Origin: Planctomycetota bacterium
Lineage (GTDB): Bacteria > Planctomycetota > UBA1135 > GCA-002686595
NCBI GenBank assembly: GCA_016795325.1
Contig: JAEUHY010000016.1
Location: 1 to 64,000 of the forward strand
DNA length: 64,000 bases
Reading direction: 5' to 3'
Under the pieces are notes generated by a model. The model ran no database searches and was not told the origin of the DNA. It worked only from the letters and a program-made list of their open reading frames with translations. The position numbers were made by a program, and so were the translations under genes. Positions 57,350 to 64,000 of this stretch are shown here, one piece after another; position 1 is the first letter of the stretch, and every line of letters begins with the position of its first letter.

Positions 57350-58114
57350 TCACTGAGTCAGGAGTTCCGCCAGCAGGATGCGTTTGACGCGGCCCTTCAC
57401 GCCGACCTGCACTTCACCCTTGAACTCGGGAACCAAGCCCGTGACGTTCAGATAGACGATGCCAGCCGAGCTGGAGACCGCGAGGTCGCGCTCCTCGCCC
57501 GTGAAGGCGACCGGTTCGCCATCGTCGAGCGCGATCTTCTTCTCGACGTTGTCGACCGTGAGCTTGTGGTCTTCGAAGAGCCCACGGAACGTAGGCGTCG
57601 TCTCGCCAGGTCCGACGCCGGACGGAACGTCGTGGTCGCTCGGTCCGGCGGCCGTACCAAAGTGCACGGGGAACAGGAGCGGTTCGACCGCCTGCCGAAC
57701 CTCCTCGAGGTACACAGGCTTGAGCACCTTGTCGTTGATGTCCTGGCGCGACTTCGCCGACGAAATGGCCACGAGTTGGTCCTTCAACTCGGCATTGCAC
57801 ACAGGGTCGGCCGTGCGCGTCGGGACGTAGTCGGGCGCGTAGGCCTCGTACTTCACGTTGAGCGAAAGCACCAAGTAGCCGCGGCCGTCGCTGAGGTTCA
57901 CTTGCAGCTTGCTCGGCGTCAGTGGGGCCACGTAGGGGCCCATCAACTGGGGCTTCACGACTTCCTTCGGCACAGCCATCGTGGCGGCGACGAAAGCCAG
58001 CGCGAGCACTCCCACGGCGCCGCCCGCAATGAGCAGCTTGAGCTTCTTCGCCGCGGCCGCGGGGTCCGGCGCGGCCTTGTCGTCCTTCTTGTCGTCTTTT
58101 TTGGCGTCGGCCAT
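57350..58114 (-). CDS. fliL: Flagellar basal-body-associated protein FliL
   Basis: A 254-residue protein, longer than typical FliL (about 160). A Lys/Asp-rich cytosolic N-terminus (about 1-25) and one TM helix (about 27-48, 'LLIAGGAVGVLALAFVAATMA') precede the periplasmic stomatin-like domain, starting 'LMGPYVAPLTPSKLQVNLSD' then 'YLVLSLNVKYE'. An additional C-terminal beta region (about 165-254) is not part of the usual family. FliL rings stabilise the stator. Placed between motB2 and fliM. Confidence 0.82.
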   Translation of the reverse strand: MADAKKDDKKDDKAAPDPAAAAKKLKLLIAGGAVGVLALAFVAATMAVPKEVVKPQLMGPYVAPLTPSKLQVNLSDGRGYLVLSLNVKYEAYAPDYVPTRTADPVCNAELKDQLVAISSAKSRQDINDKVLKPVYLEEVRQAVEPLLFPVHFGTAAGPSDHDVPSGVGPGETTPTFRGLFEDHKLTVDNVEKKIALDDGEPVAFTGEERDLAVSSSAGIVYLNVTGLVPEFKGEVQVGVKGRVKRILLAELLTQ

Positions 58115-58142
58115 GGGTGTGTTCCTTGGGTTCCTTGGCGCC

Positions 58143-58835
58143 TCACGAGTCCTTGCGAGCCGGTGTGACGAGCCGCGCGTCCACGCAGCGCGTGCCGTCG
58201 CCCTCGGGCTCGATCTCGACCAGCCACGCGCGCGCCTCGACGCGCGCACTGGGAAACTCGTGTTCGTTGACGAAGTACTCGCGCACGACGTCGGCGCGCG
58301 CCTGCGCCAGCGCGTGGTTGCTGGTGCGCGCGCTCGAACCGTCGAGCGCGTGGCCTTCGATGATGAGCACCTGCATCTTGGCCGGGCGGAGCGTGTCGGC
58401 GAGCTTGTCGAGGTAGGCCTTCGACTCTGGAGCGAGCGTCGACGATCCGGGTGCGAAGACGGCCACGTTGGGTTGGAGCAACTCGTCGTGCGGCGCGAGC
58501 GCCTTGGCCGCGGCGGCGCGGATCAATTCGAGTTCGCTCGCGTCGGTGTGCGCCTCGCGCCGCGACGGATCCGGCTCGGGAGGCAGGTTGAAGCGCTGAC
58601 GGAACTCATTGAAAATCTCGGCCTTCTCGGATTCGCTCATCAGGCCGGGCATGCCGTGGGACTTGAGCGCCACGACGAACGACCCCAGCCCGGCTGCGAT
58701 CAGCCCGTAGTCGCGCTGATGCGCCATCGAAACCATCAAGATGAAGAACGTCAGAGCGTTGGTCATCATGTCGCCGAACGACACGAGCCAGAGCGGGACG
58801 CCCGGCTTGGGATCTTCCTTGAACTCGGCCGCCAC
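58143..58835 (-). CDS. Second MotB-like stator protein (OmpA domain)
   Basis: About 230 residues from GTG 58835, 16 bp after the motB stop; a longer frame to 58910 overlaps motB. One TM helix is followed by the plug region: 'PLWLVSFGDMMTNALTFFIL' (about 15-34) carries the Asp expected for proton or sodium binding, as in MotB. The C-terminal OmpA-like peptidoglycan-binding domain (about 110-225) has 'VAVFAPGSSTLAPESKAYLD', 'MQVLIIEGHALDGSSAR' and 'HALAQARADVV'. Two motB-like genes in a row suggest a specialised or hybrid stator (MotB plus MotD-like). Confidence 0.85.
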   Translation of the reverse strand: MAAEFKEDPKPGVPLWLVSFGDMMTNALTFFILMVSMAHQRDYGLIAAGLGSFVVALKSHGMPGLMSESEKAEIFNEFRQRFNLPPEPDPSRREAHTDASELELIRAAAAKALAPHDELLQPNVAVFAPGSSTLAPESKAYLDKLADTLRPAKMQVLIIEGHALDGSSARTSNHALAQARADVVREYFVNEHEFPSARVEARAWLVEIEPEGDGTRCVDARLVTPARKDS

Positions 58836-58851
58836 GACGGTGTCGAAGCGC

Positions 58852-59646
58852 TCAGCGCTTCGCCTCCTCGGCTTTGCGTTCGGCGTGCTCGGCCTGCAGC
58901 ACGCGCGCACGCGCCTTGCTCAACGCCAGGATCTTCACCACGACACGGCGGTTCTTGCTGCGGCCAGCGGCAGTGTCGTTCGGCGCAAGCGGCGCGCGCG
59001 AACCCGCGCCGGAGATCTGCAGAAGGTCGCGGCCCATGTCGGCGGAGGCGAGCATGATCTGCGCCGCGTTCGCCGCCCGTGCGAGCGAGAGTTGCTCCTT
59101 CGTCGGATACGTCGGCGTCGGTGAGAAAGCGTCGTCGGTGTGCCCTTCGACAACCACCAAGTGGGGGTAGTGCGTGATCACCCGCGCGAGTTCGACCAAG
59201 GATTGTCGCAGCACCGGGTTCACTTCGGCGGAGCCCGGCGCGAACCCGGCGCGCTCGTCGAAGCGGATCTCGAGCCCGTCCGAGGATGCCGCGAACTCCA
59301 TCGGGATGTGCTCGTCGGTGAGCTTCTGGCCCATCTCCTCGAGATTCTCAGGCAATTCTTCGGGAGGTCGCGTGTGCGCGCGGTCGGCGCCGCGCAACGG
59401 GTGCGTTGCGGTCAACTGATCGCGCGGCGGCGCCTTCACCGCGCTCGTGGCGCGATTGCTCTCGACGATGCCGCCCATGTTCTCGCCGAACGCGCACTGG
59501 ATCACGGCCTTGTTGGCCGGCTCCATCGTCGAGAAGCTCATCAGCATGATGAAGAACGTCACCAACAAGGAAATCATGTCCGTGAAGGTGACGATCCACT
59601 CCGGCGCGCTCTGCGGCGGATCTTCGGCGACGTCGTGCTTGCCCAT
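58852..59646 (-). CDS. motB: Flagellar motor protein MotB
   Basis: A 264-residue protein. The single TM (about 18-40) carries 'WIVTFTDMISLLVTFFIMLM' with the ion-binding Asp. The periplasmic OmpA/MotB domain (about 130-245) shows 'IRFDERAGFAPGSAEVNPVL', 'HLVVVEGHTDDAFSP' and 'ISGAGSRAPLAPNDTAAGRS', then 'KNRRVVV', the peptidoglycan-binding signature. Forms the stator with MotA, encoded directly upstream (17 bp apart). The plug segment is longer than in E. coli. Confidence 0.93.
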   Translation of the reverse strand: MGKHDVAEDPPQSAPEWIVTFTDMISLLVTFFIMLMSFSTMEPANKAVIQCAFGENMGGIVESNRATSAVKAPPRDQLTATHPLRGADRAHTRPPEELPENLEEMGQKLTDEHIPMEFAASSDGLEIRFDERAGFAPGSAEVNPVLRQSLVELARVITHYPHLVVVEGHTDDAFSPTPTYPTKEQLSLARAANAAQIMLASADMGRDLLQISGAGSRAPLAPNDTAAGRSKNRRVVVKILALSKARARVLQAEHAERKAEEAKR

Positions 59647-59662
59647 GGAGCTGCCTGCAGTC

Positions 59663-60427
59663 TCAAGCTGCGACGCTCTCGCGCACCGAGGGAGGCAGGA
59701 AGCCCTTCAGCTTCTCCTTGATCAGCTGAGGCTTCTCGCCGGACTGGATCGCGACGATGCCCTCGACCATCAAGTTGCGCAGGAGAGCTTCCTCCTTGGA
59801 GCGCAGGTCGAGCTTGTTGGACAGCGGCGTCATCACGACGTTGGAGATGACCGCGCCGTAGAACGTGGTCAGCAACGCGACCGCCATACCCGCGCCGATC
59901 GCGGAGGGGTCCGACATGTTGGCGAGCATCTGCACCAGACCCACCAGCGTTCCGATCATTCCGAACGCCGGCGCCATCGTGCTGATGGTGTCGAGCATCT
60001 TCTTGCCCTGCGAGTGCCGCTGCTGCTGGAAGCTGTGCTCCAGGTCCATGATGTCGCGCACCGTGTCGGCAGAAAAGCCGTCGATGACGAGCTGGATGCC
60101 CTTGGCGAAGAACTTGTCGTCGACCTCCTGAAGCTTGGCTTCGAGGGCGAGCAGCCCCTCCTTACGAGCCAGGTTGGCGTACGTGATGATGCGTTCGATC
60201 TCTTGCTGCGGCGTCGGCAGCTTGAAGAGCAACGTGCGCATCATGATCTTGGTCAGACCTTTGAGGTCGGCCGGGCGGTAGCTGACGATCGTGACCGCGA
60301 TCGAGCCGCCGATGACCATGATCACGGAGGGCGTATCCCAAAAGAGCGATACGTCACCTCCCATGGCGAGGGACCAGTACAGGAGCCCCATGGCCATGGC
60401 CATGCCTACGACCGTTGTGATGTCCAT
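59663..60427 (-). CDS. motA: Flagellar motor protein MotA
   Basis: A 254-residue protein with four TM helices (about 2-22, 34-51, 150-172 and 180-202). The conserved MotA/ExbB stretch is 'MAPAFGMIGTLVGLVQMLAN' followed by 'MAVALLTTFYGAVISNVVMTPL'. The cytosolic loop includes 'GFSADTVRDIMDLE', which contacts FliG. Forms the proton- or sodium-driven stator with MotB, next gene downstream. Length is normal for the alphaproteobacterial/Bacillus-type short MotA. Confidence 0.95.
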   Translation of the reverse strand: MDITTVVGMAMAMGLLYWSLAMGGDVSLFWDTPSVIMVIGGSIAVTIVSYRPADLKGLTKIMMRTLLFKLPTPQQEIERIITYANLARKEGLLALEAKLQEVDDKFFAKGIQLVIDGFSADTVRDIMDLEHSFQQQRHSQGKKMLDTISTMAPAFGMIGTLVGLVQMLANMSDPSAIGAGMAVALLTTFYGAVISNVVMTPLSNKLDLRSKEEALLRNLMVEGIVAIQSGEKPQLIKEKLKGFLPPSVRESVAA

Positions 60428-60563
60428 ATGCGTGCGCTTGCCTGGTGCGGATCTCCCCGCGGGTATCGGACGGAACTCCTGAATGCTTGACGGCCCCCGC
60501 GGCCGTCCGCGCCGGGATGGCGCGGGGGCGCGAAGGCCGTCCCATTCGTGCGACCGCTTGGGG

Positions 60564-61277
60564 TCAGTTGCCGCCGTCGCCCGCCATGCGGTACGCGTCG
60601 GCGAACTCCTTCCACTTGTCGGCGCCGACGTTGTCGAGCAACTCCTTGGCGCGCGCCGGCTTCATGGTCACGAGGATGCGCGCCGCCTGCTCCGGCGTGT
60701 AGTTCGCGAGCTTCTTGCCCTGGTCGGCGGGATCGCCCTCGGCGAACAGCTTGCCGAGCTTCGCCCAGCTTTCCGCTTCGCGTTCCGCACGCGCCTTCTC
60801 GTTGCGTTGCACTTCCGCCTGGCGCTGTTCGAGCTCGTTCTCCCACTCCTCGAGTCCGGTGCGCAGCCGCTGCAGCTGCGCGTACTGCTCGTCGAGGAAC
60901 TCCGAACGCTCGGCCGCGCGCCGCTCGCGCTCGCCGAGCTCGAGCATGCGCTGGTCGAACTCCTTGCTCTTGCGCTTGAGGTCGGCGACGAGCGTCTCGA
61001 GTTCCTTGGCCGAGTACGGCGACTCGACCTGGAACACGTCGAGCAGGCCGACGCTGGCGGTCTGTACGGCGGGCTTGGGCTCGCTGGGCTCGCTGGTCCC
61101 AGCGGGCGCTGTCGGCGTCTTCTCCTTCTCCGGTTCGGCAGGCGCCGGGAAAGCCTTGCCGACGAGCGGAATCTCGTGCGGCTGCACGCCGAGCACGAGC
61201 GCGAAGGTCACATAGGCGAACGAGAACGCGAGCAGTCCGCCGCCCGCGATGAGTCCGATCTTGAGTCCCTTTTTCAT
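60564..61277 (-). CDS. MotE-like flagellar protein (MgtE N-terminal-like domain)
   Basis: A 237-residue protein. TM helix near the N-terminus (about 7-28, 'IGLIAGGGLLAFSFAYVTFAL'), Pro-rich linker, long coiled coil (about 90-185), then a C-terminal MgtE_N-like helical domain (about 188-232): 'LANYTPEQAARILVTMKPAR', 'AKELLDNVGADKWKEFADAY'. This is the layout of MotE, the MotC chaperone and stator accessory protein. The start overlaps the fliJ stop (ATGA), and motA follows 137 bp later after a GC-rich palindromic gap. Confidence 0.8.
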   Translation of the reverse strand: MKKGLKIGLIAGGGLLAFSFAYVTFALVLGVQPHEIPLVGKAFPAPAEPEKEKTPTAPAGTSEPSEPKPAVQTASVGLLDVFQVESPYSAKELETLVADLKRKSKEFDQRMLELGERERRAAERSEFLDEQYAQLQRLRTGLEEWENELEQRQAEVQRNEKARAEREAESWAKLGKLFAEGDPADQGKKLANYTPEQAARILVTMKPARAKELLDNVGADKWKEFADAYRMAGDGGN

Positions 61278-61744
61278 GCTTGCGTCTCCGAGCTTGACGG
61301 CGTGCGCGCAGCGAGGGCGGCGCGCCGTTCGATGGTCTCCTGCAGAGCGCGGTCCTCGCGCTCTCGTTCTTGCACGGCGAACACTTCGCGCGCGCGGTCT
61401 TCGAGCTTCTCGAGGGCGCGCACATCGGTGCGGCGCGCTTGCCAGTCGTTGCGAGCTGCGGTCGCGGCGGCCTCGGCGCTGGTCACGCGTTGGCGGCGCA
61501 GCGCGATGCGTTGGAGCAGCGCTGGGAGCGTCTTCTCGGCCGCGAGCGCTGCGAGCGCGCCATCGCGCGTGCGCAGTTCGATCAACTCGCGCTCGGCGCG
61601 CAGCAGATCCGCGCGCGCGCCGTCGAGTCCCTCGCGCGCCCGCTGCGCAGCGAGCTCGGCGCTGCCGAGCTCCGCGCGCGCCAGCTCCTCGCTGACTTCG
61701 CGGACCCGCAGGAGCCGGTCCAGCTTGAACTTGAAGCGCGCCAT
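61274..61744 (-). CDS. fliJ: Flagellar export protein FliJ
   Basis: A 156-residue protein that is one long coiled coil (about 5-140), starting 'ARFKFKLDRLLRVREVSEEL', the typical FliJ beginning. FliJ is the chaperone-escort and the stalk of the export ATPase FliI, whose gene lies directly upstream (12 bp apart). Overlaps the motE-like gene by 4 bp. Confidence 0.85.
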   Translation of the reverse strand: MARFKFKLDRLLRVREVSEELARAELGSAELAAQRAREGLDGARADLLRAERELIELRTRDGALAALAAEKTLPALLQRIALRRQRVTSAEAAATAARNDWQARRTDVRALEKLEDRAREVFAVQEREREDRALQETIERRAALAARTPSSSETQA

Positions 61745-61756
61745 GGACGTGCCCTA

Positions 61757-63100
61757 CTACTTCTTGCTCTCCGTCGCCGCCGCCGCAGGCGCATTCGCCG
61801 ACTGCGCGATGCGTGCGATGAACTGCCGCGTGTCGGCGAGCGAAGTCGCGTCGCGCACGCCCTGCTTCAAGAACAGATCGAGAGCGGGCTTGAGCCGCAC
61901 CGCGGCGTCGAGCCGCGGGTTGCTGCCCGCCTTGTAGGCGCCGATCTCGATCAAGTCGCGGCCTTCGCGCCACGAAGCGAGCAACTCGCGCAGCACGCTG
62001 GCGTTCGCCATGTCGGCGGGCGCCGCGAGCGACGGCATCAGACGCGACAAGCTCGCGAGCACGTCGATCGCCGGATAGTGGCCGCGTTGGGCGAGGTCGC
62101 GCGAGAGCACGATGTGTCCGTCGAGCAAGCCGCGCAGCGTGTCCGCCACGGGGTCGTTCACGTCATCGCCGTCGAGCAGGATCGTGAGCAGGCCGGTGAT
62201 CGAGCCCTTGTGCGTGCGGCCCATGCGTTCGACGAGCTTGGGCACGGTCGCGAAGAAGCTCGGCGGGAAGCCGCGCACGGTCGGCGGTTCGCCCGCCGCG
62301 AGGCCGATTTCACGCGAGGCGGCCGCGAAACGTGTCACCGAGTCCATCACGAGCAACACCTCGCGACCGAGGTCGCGGAAATACTCCGCGATCGTCACGG
62401 CCACAAAAGGGGCCATGAAGCGCTCGATCGGCGGCCGATCCGAGGTGGAGACGACGACGACGGACTTGCGCCGGCCCTCTTCGCCGAGCACTTCGTCGAG
62501 GAACGCGCGCACTTCGCGGCCGCGTTCACCGACCAGGCACACGACGATCACCTGGGCGTCGCTGCCGCGCGTGACCTGGCCGAGGAGCGTCGACTTGCCG
62601 ACGCCCGACCCCGCGAACACGCCCACGCGCTGACCGCGGCCCAGCGTGATCATTCCGTCGATGGCGCGCACCCCGGTCTGCAGCGCGCGGTCGATCGGCG
62701 CGCGGTCGAGTGGGTCGGGCGAGTTCGAGCGCGCGGGGCGCAGTTCGTTCTGGCTCGGAGCGGGGAGTCCGTCGAGCGGGTGGGCGAAGCCGTCGAGCAC
62801 GCGGCCGAGCAGATGCTCGCCCACGGGAACGCTGAACGGGCGCTTGAGTGCGATCACGCGCTGCATCGGCGCGATGCCGGCGATGTCGCCATGCGGCATC
62901 AGCAGCGTGTTGGGGCCGCGGAAGCCGACGACTTCGGCGTTCACGCTCGAGTCGCCGCGCTGGATGCGGCACAGCTCGCCGATCGCGGCGGGGACGCCGA
63001 CCGCTTCGACCAGCACGCCGGAGACGATCTCGACGCGACCGCGGTAGTGCGGGGCCGCGGCGTCGCGAATCGTGGCGCGCGCGCGTTCGAGGTCGATCAT
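61757..63100 (-). CDS. fliI: Flagellum-specific ATPase FliI
   Basis: A 447-residue ATPase. Walker A 'GVFAGSGVGKSTLLGQV' (about 160-176), Walker B-type 'VLLVMDSVTRFA' and the arginine-finger region 'GHYPAIDVLASLSRLM' match F1-beta-like FliI/YscN. It powers type III export of flagellar subunits, with FliH and FliJ encoded on either side. ATG 63100 overlaps the fliH stop (ATGA). Confidence 0.95.
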   Translation of the reverse strand: MIDLERARATIRDAAAPHYRGRVEIVSGVLVEAVGVPAAIGELCRIQRGDSSVNAEVVGFRGPNTLLMPHGDIAGIAPMQRVIALKRPFSVPVGEHLLGRVLDGFAHPLDGLPAPSQNELRPARSNSPDPLDRAPIDRALQTGVRAIDGMITLGRGQRVGVFAGSGVGKSTLLGQVTRGSDAQVIVVCLVGERGREVRAFLDEVLGEEGRRKSVVVVSTSDRPPIERFMAPFVAVTIAEYFRDLGREVLLVMDSVTRFAAASREIGLAAGEPPTVRGFPPSFFATVPKLVERMGRTHKGSITGLLTILLDGDDVNDPVADTLRGLLDGHIVLSRDLAQRGHYPAIDVLASLSRLMPSLAAPADMANASVLRELLASWREGRDLIEIGAYKAGSNPRLDAAVRLKPALDLFLKQGVRDATSLADTRQFIARIAQSANAPAAAATESKK

Positions 63101-63657
63101 GGGGCCAGCTCCGCGAGCAAGCGCTCGCGCACGGAGCGCAGCGCATCGTGGACTTCGCGCACCAGCAGGCCCTGGGGCGTGGAGACATGCACGTCGCCGC
63201 GCTGCACGGCGTCATCCGACTCGATCTGCGTGCCTGCGCGGAACTTCACGTCCGCCAGCGCCGCGGCGTCGTTCGGATTGAGGTGGACCACGCAGGCGGC
63301 GCGGCCGACGCCCGAAGCGTGCAGCGCCTCGCGGACCATCTGCTCGAGGCCCATGCGGCCACTGTCGATCTCCGAGCGCACGATCGTGCGCGCGATCTCG
63401 ACCGCCAATTCGACGGCGGTTTTGGCCAGCTGTGCGGCGGCGGTCTCACGCGCCTTGTCCAGGCGCTCACACGCGGCGTCGAGGGCTCGCGCGGCGCGGT
63501 CGCGGTCCTGGGCGCGTCCGATGGCGACGCCGGACTGCAGCGCAGCTTGGAGGCGCCGGTTGAGCGCGGCGTCGAGGTCGCCCTCGACGATCCGCGCTTG
63601 GCTCGGCGCCGCGTGCAGCGTTGCGTTGAGCAAGCTAGTGGTGCGCTCAGGTGACAA
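63097..63657 (-). CDS. fliH: Flagellar assembly protein FliH
   Basis: A 186-residue protein from TTG 63657, overlapping the end of fliG by 11 bp; no ATG fits. The N-terminal part (about 20-100) is coiled coil ('ALNRRLQAALQSGVAIG'), the C-terminal part (about 100-180) contains 'VREALHASGVGRAACVVHLN' and 'VQRGDVHVSTPQGLLVREV', as in FliH/HrpE and ATP synthase delta-like proteins. It binds and restrains FliI. Confidence 0.85.
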   Translation of the reverse strand: MSPERTTSLLNATLHAAPSQARIVEGDLDAALNRRLQAALQSGVAIGRAQDRDRAARALDAACERLDKARETAAAQLAKTAVELAVEIARTIVRSEIDSGRMGLEQMVREALHASGVGRAACVVHLNPNDAAALADVKFRAGTQIESDDAVQRGDVHVSTPQGLLVREVHDALRSVRERLLAELAP

Positions 63658-64000
63658 GTTCTTCTCCCGCGCGCGCCGGGCGGAACTCGCCCGACTCCAT
63701 CAGCGTGCGCACCGCCTTCATGATCTCGTTGCGCGACGTCAACACGTCGGCCATCGACATCGGACCCGCGGTCTCGCGCTCGTCCTTGATCATGTCGCGG
63801 ACGCGCGAACTTAGGTTGTTCATGATGTTCTCCTCGACGGGCGCCGCGCTGCCCTTGAGCGAGATGGCCAGCGTCTTGGTGTCGATCGACGCCAGCACCT
63901 TCTGCATCGCGCGCTTGTCGAGGTCGGCGAGGTTGTCCCAGGTGAACATGAACTCGCGAATCTCGGTCGCCATCTTCGCGTCGTCCTTGGCGAGTCCCTC
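63647..64000 (-). CDS. fliG: Flagellar motor switch protein FliG, C-terminal part (cut by right edge)
   Basis: The frame is open to the right edge; 117 residues are seen and the rest lies beyond the window. 'FTWDNLADLDKRAMQKVLAS', 'LAISLKGSAAPVEENIMNNL' and 'SSRVRDMIKDE' are the FliG-middle/C-terminal armadillo units; the torque-generating charged residues are in this part of the protein. 'GPMSMADVLTSRNEIMKAVR' ends the domain. It overlaps fliH and begins the visible part of the operon. Confidence 0.92.
   Translation of the reverse strand, partial: EGLAKDDAKMATEIREFMFTWDNLADLDKRAMQKVLASIDTKTLAISLKGSAAPVEENIMNNLSSRVRDMIKDERETAGPMSMADVLTSRNEIMKAVRTLMESGEFRPARAGEELVT

Noticed and set aside
61370..63814. 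Long plus-strand open frame opposite fliI/fliH
   Set aside because: Antisense to well-supported flagellar genes; its product is His/Arg/Ala-rich with no domain. High GC makes such frames common.

Overview
The window is high-GC bacterial DNA, most likely from a planctomycete. The best lineage clues are the large secreted repeat protein at 11.7-14.7 kb, whose C-terminal module I recognise from marine Planctomycetota, and the general gene repertoire. This assignment rests on family recognition and was not computed.

Two halves meet at a tRNA-Arg(CCG) gene (32672-32748, minus). Everything to its left, on the 3' side of the tRNA, is accessory DNA and looks like a composite genomic island. Everything to its right (33-64 kb) reads as ordinary chromosome.

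Island, left to right. (1) 0.5-2.65 kb: an XerC/D-like tyrosine recombinase, a minus-strand pair (three-TM membrane protein plus a small DUF2188-like protein), then a decayed second copy of the recombinase 3' end, so the pair is bracketed by a duplication. (2) 2.8-8.9 kb: an integrative replicating element. A putative winged-helix initiator is followed by five 11-bp-phased GTGATCG iterons, then translationally coupled genes for a small DNA-binding protein, a zinc-finger/Toprim primase, a D5/P4-type helicase, a small protein, an excisionase-type HTH protein and a tyrosine integrase. (3) 8.9-15.25 kb: a cassette-like stretch of small genes. It carries three copies of a 47-nt leader and four copies of an 80-100 bp element ending in a hairpin whose stem changes are compensated between copies; the 992-aa secreted repeat protein lies inside it. 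(4) 15.2-24 kb: a defence-type neighbourhood with a coiled-coil/two-TM protein, a divergent XRE/LRAT-like pair, an Mrr nuclease, a frameshifted and truncated Mod-like methylase, and a compact four-gene operon (SocA/Panacea-like, membrane, PD-(D/E)XK-like and TGT-like proteins). The four-gene operon is my best candidate for an undescribed system. (5) 24.3-32.7 kb: a type I restriction-modification operon hsdR-hsdS-X-hsdM, where X encodes an unrecognised protein with a C-terminal HEPN-type RNYAAH motif. The operon is bracketed by a tRNA-like remnant on the left and the intact tRNA-Arg on the right.

Chromosomal half. It holds a calcium-repeat secreted protein, an ECF sigma/anti-sigma/RseB-like lipoprotein trio, a minus-strand operon (HAD, MoxR, glutaminase, NAD synthetase), a TPR lipoprotein, an Sco1-cytochrome c-YHS fusion, gmhA, rmuC, a HEAT-like protein, ispG, an EEP hydrolase, a FAD oxidoreductase and a hybrid histidine kinase. 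From 56 kb to the right edge runs a minus-strand flagellar operon, fliG-fliH-fliI-fliJ-motE-motA-motB-motB2-fliL-fliM-fliN. Intergenic regions carry a 99-bp almost perfect palindrome, REP-like repeats, a 248-bp MITE-like element and a 30-bp tandem repeat derived from the end of nadE.

The many long antisense reading frames are a consequence of high GC and were left out.
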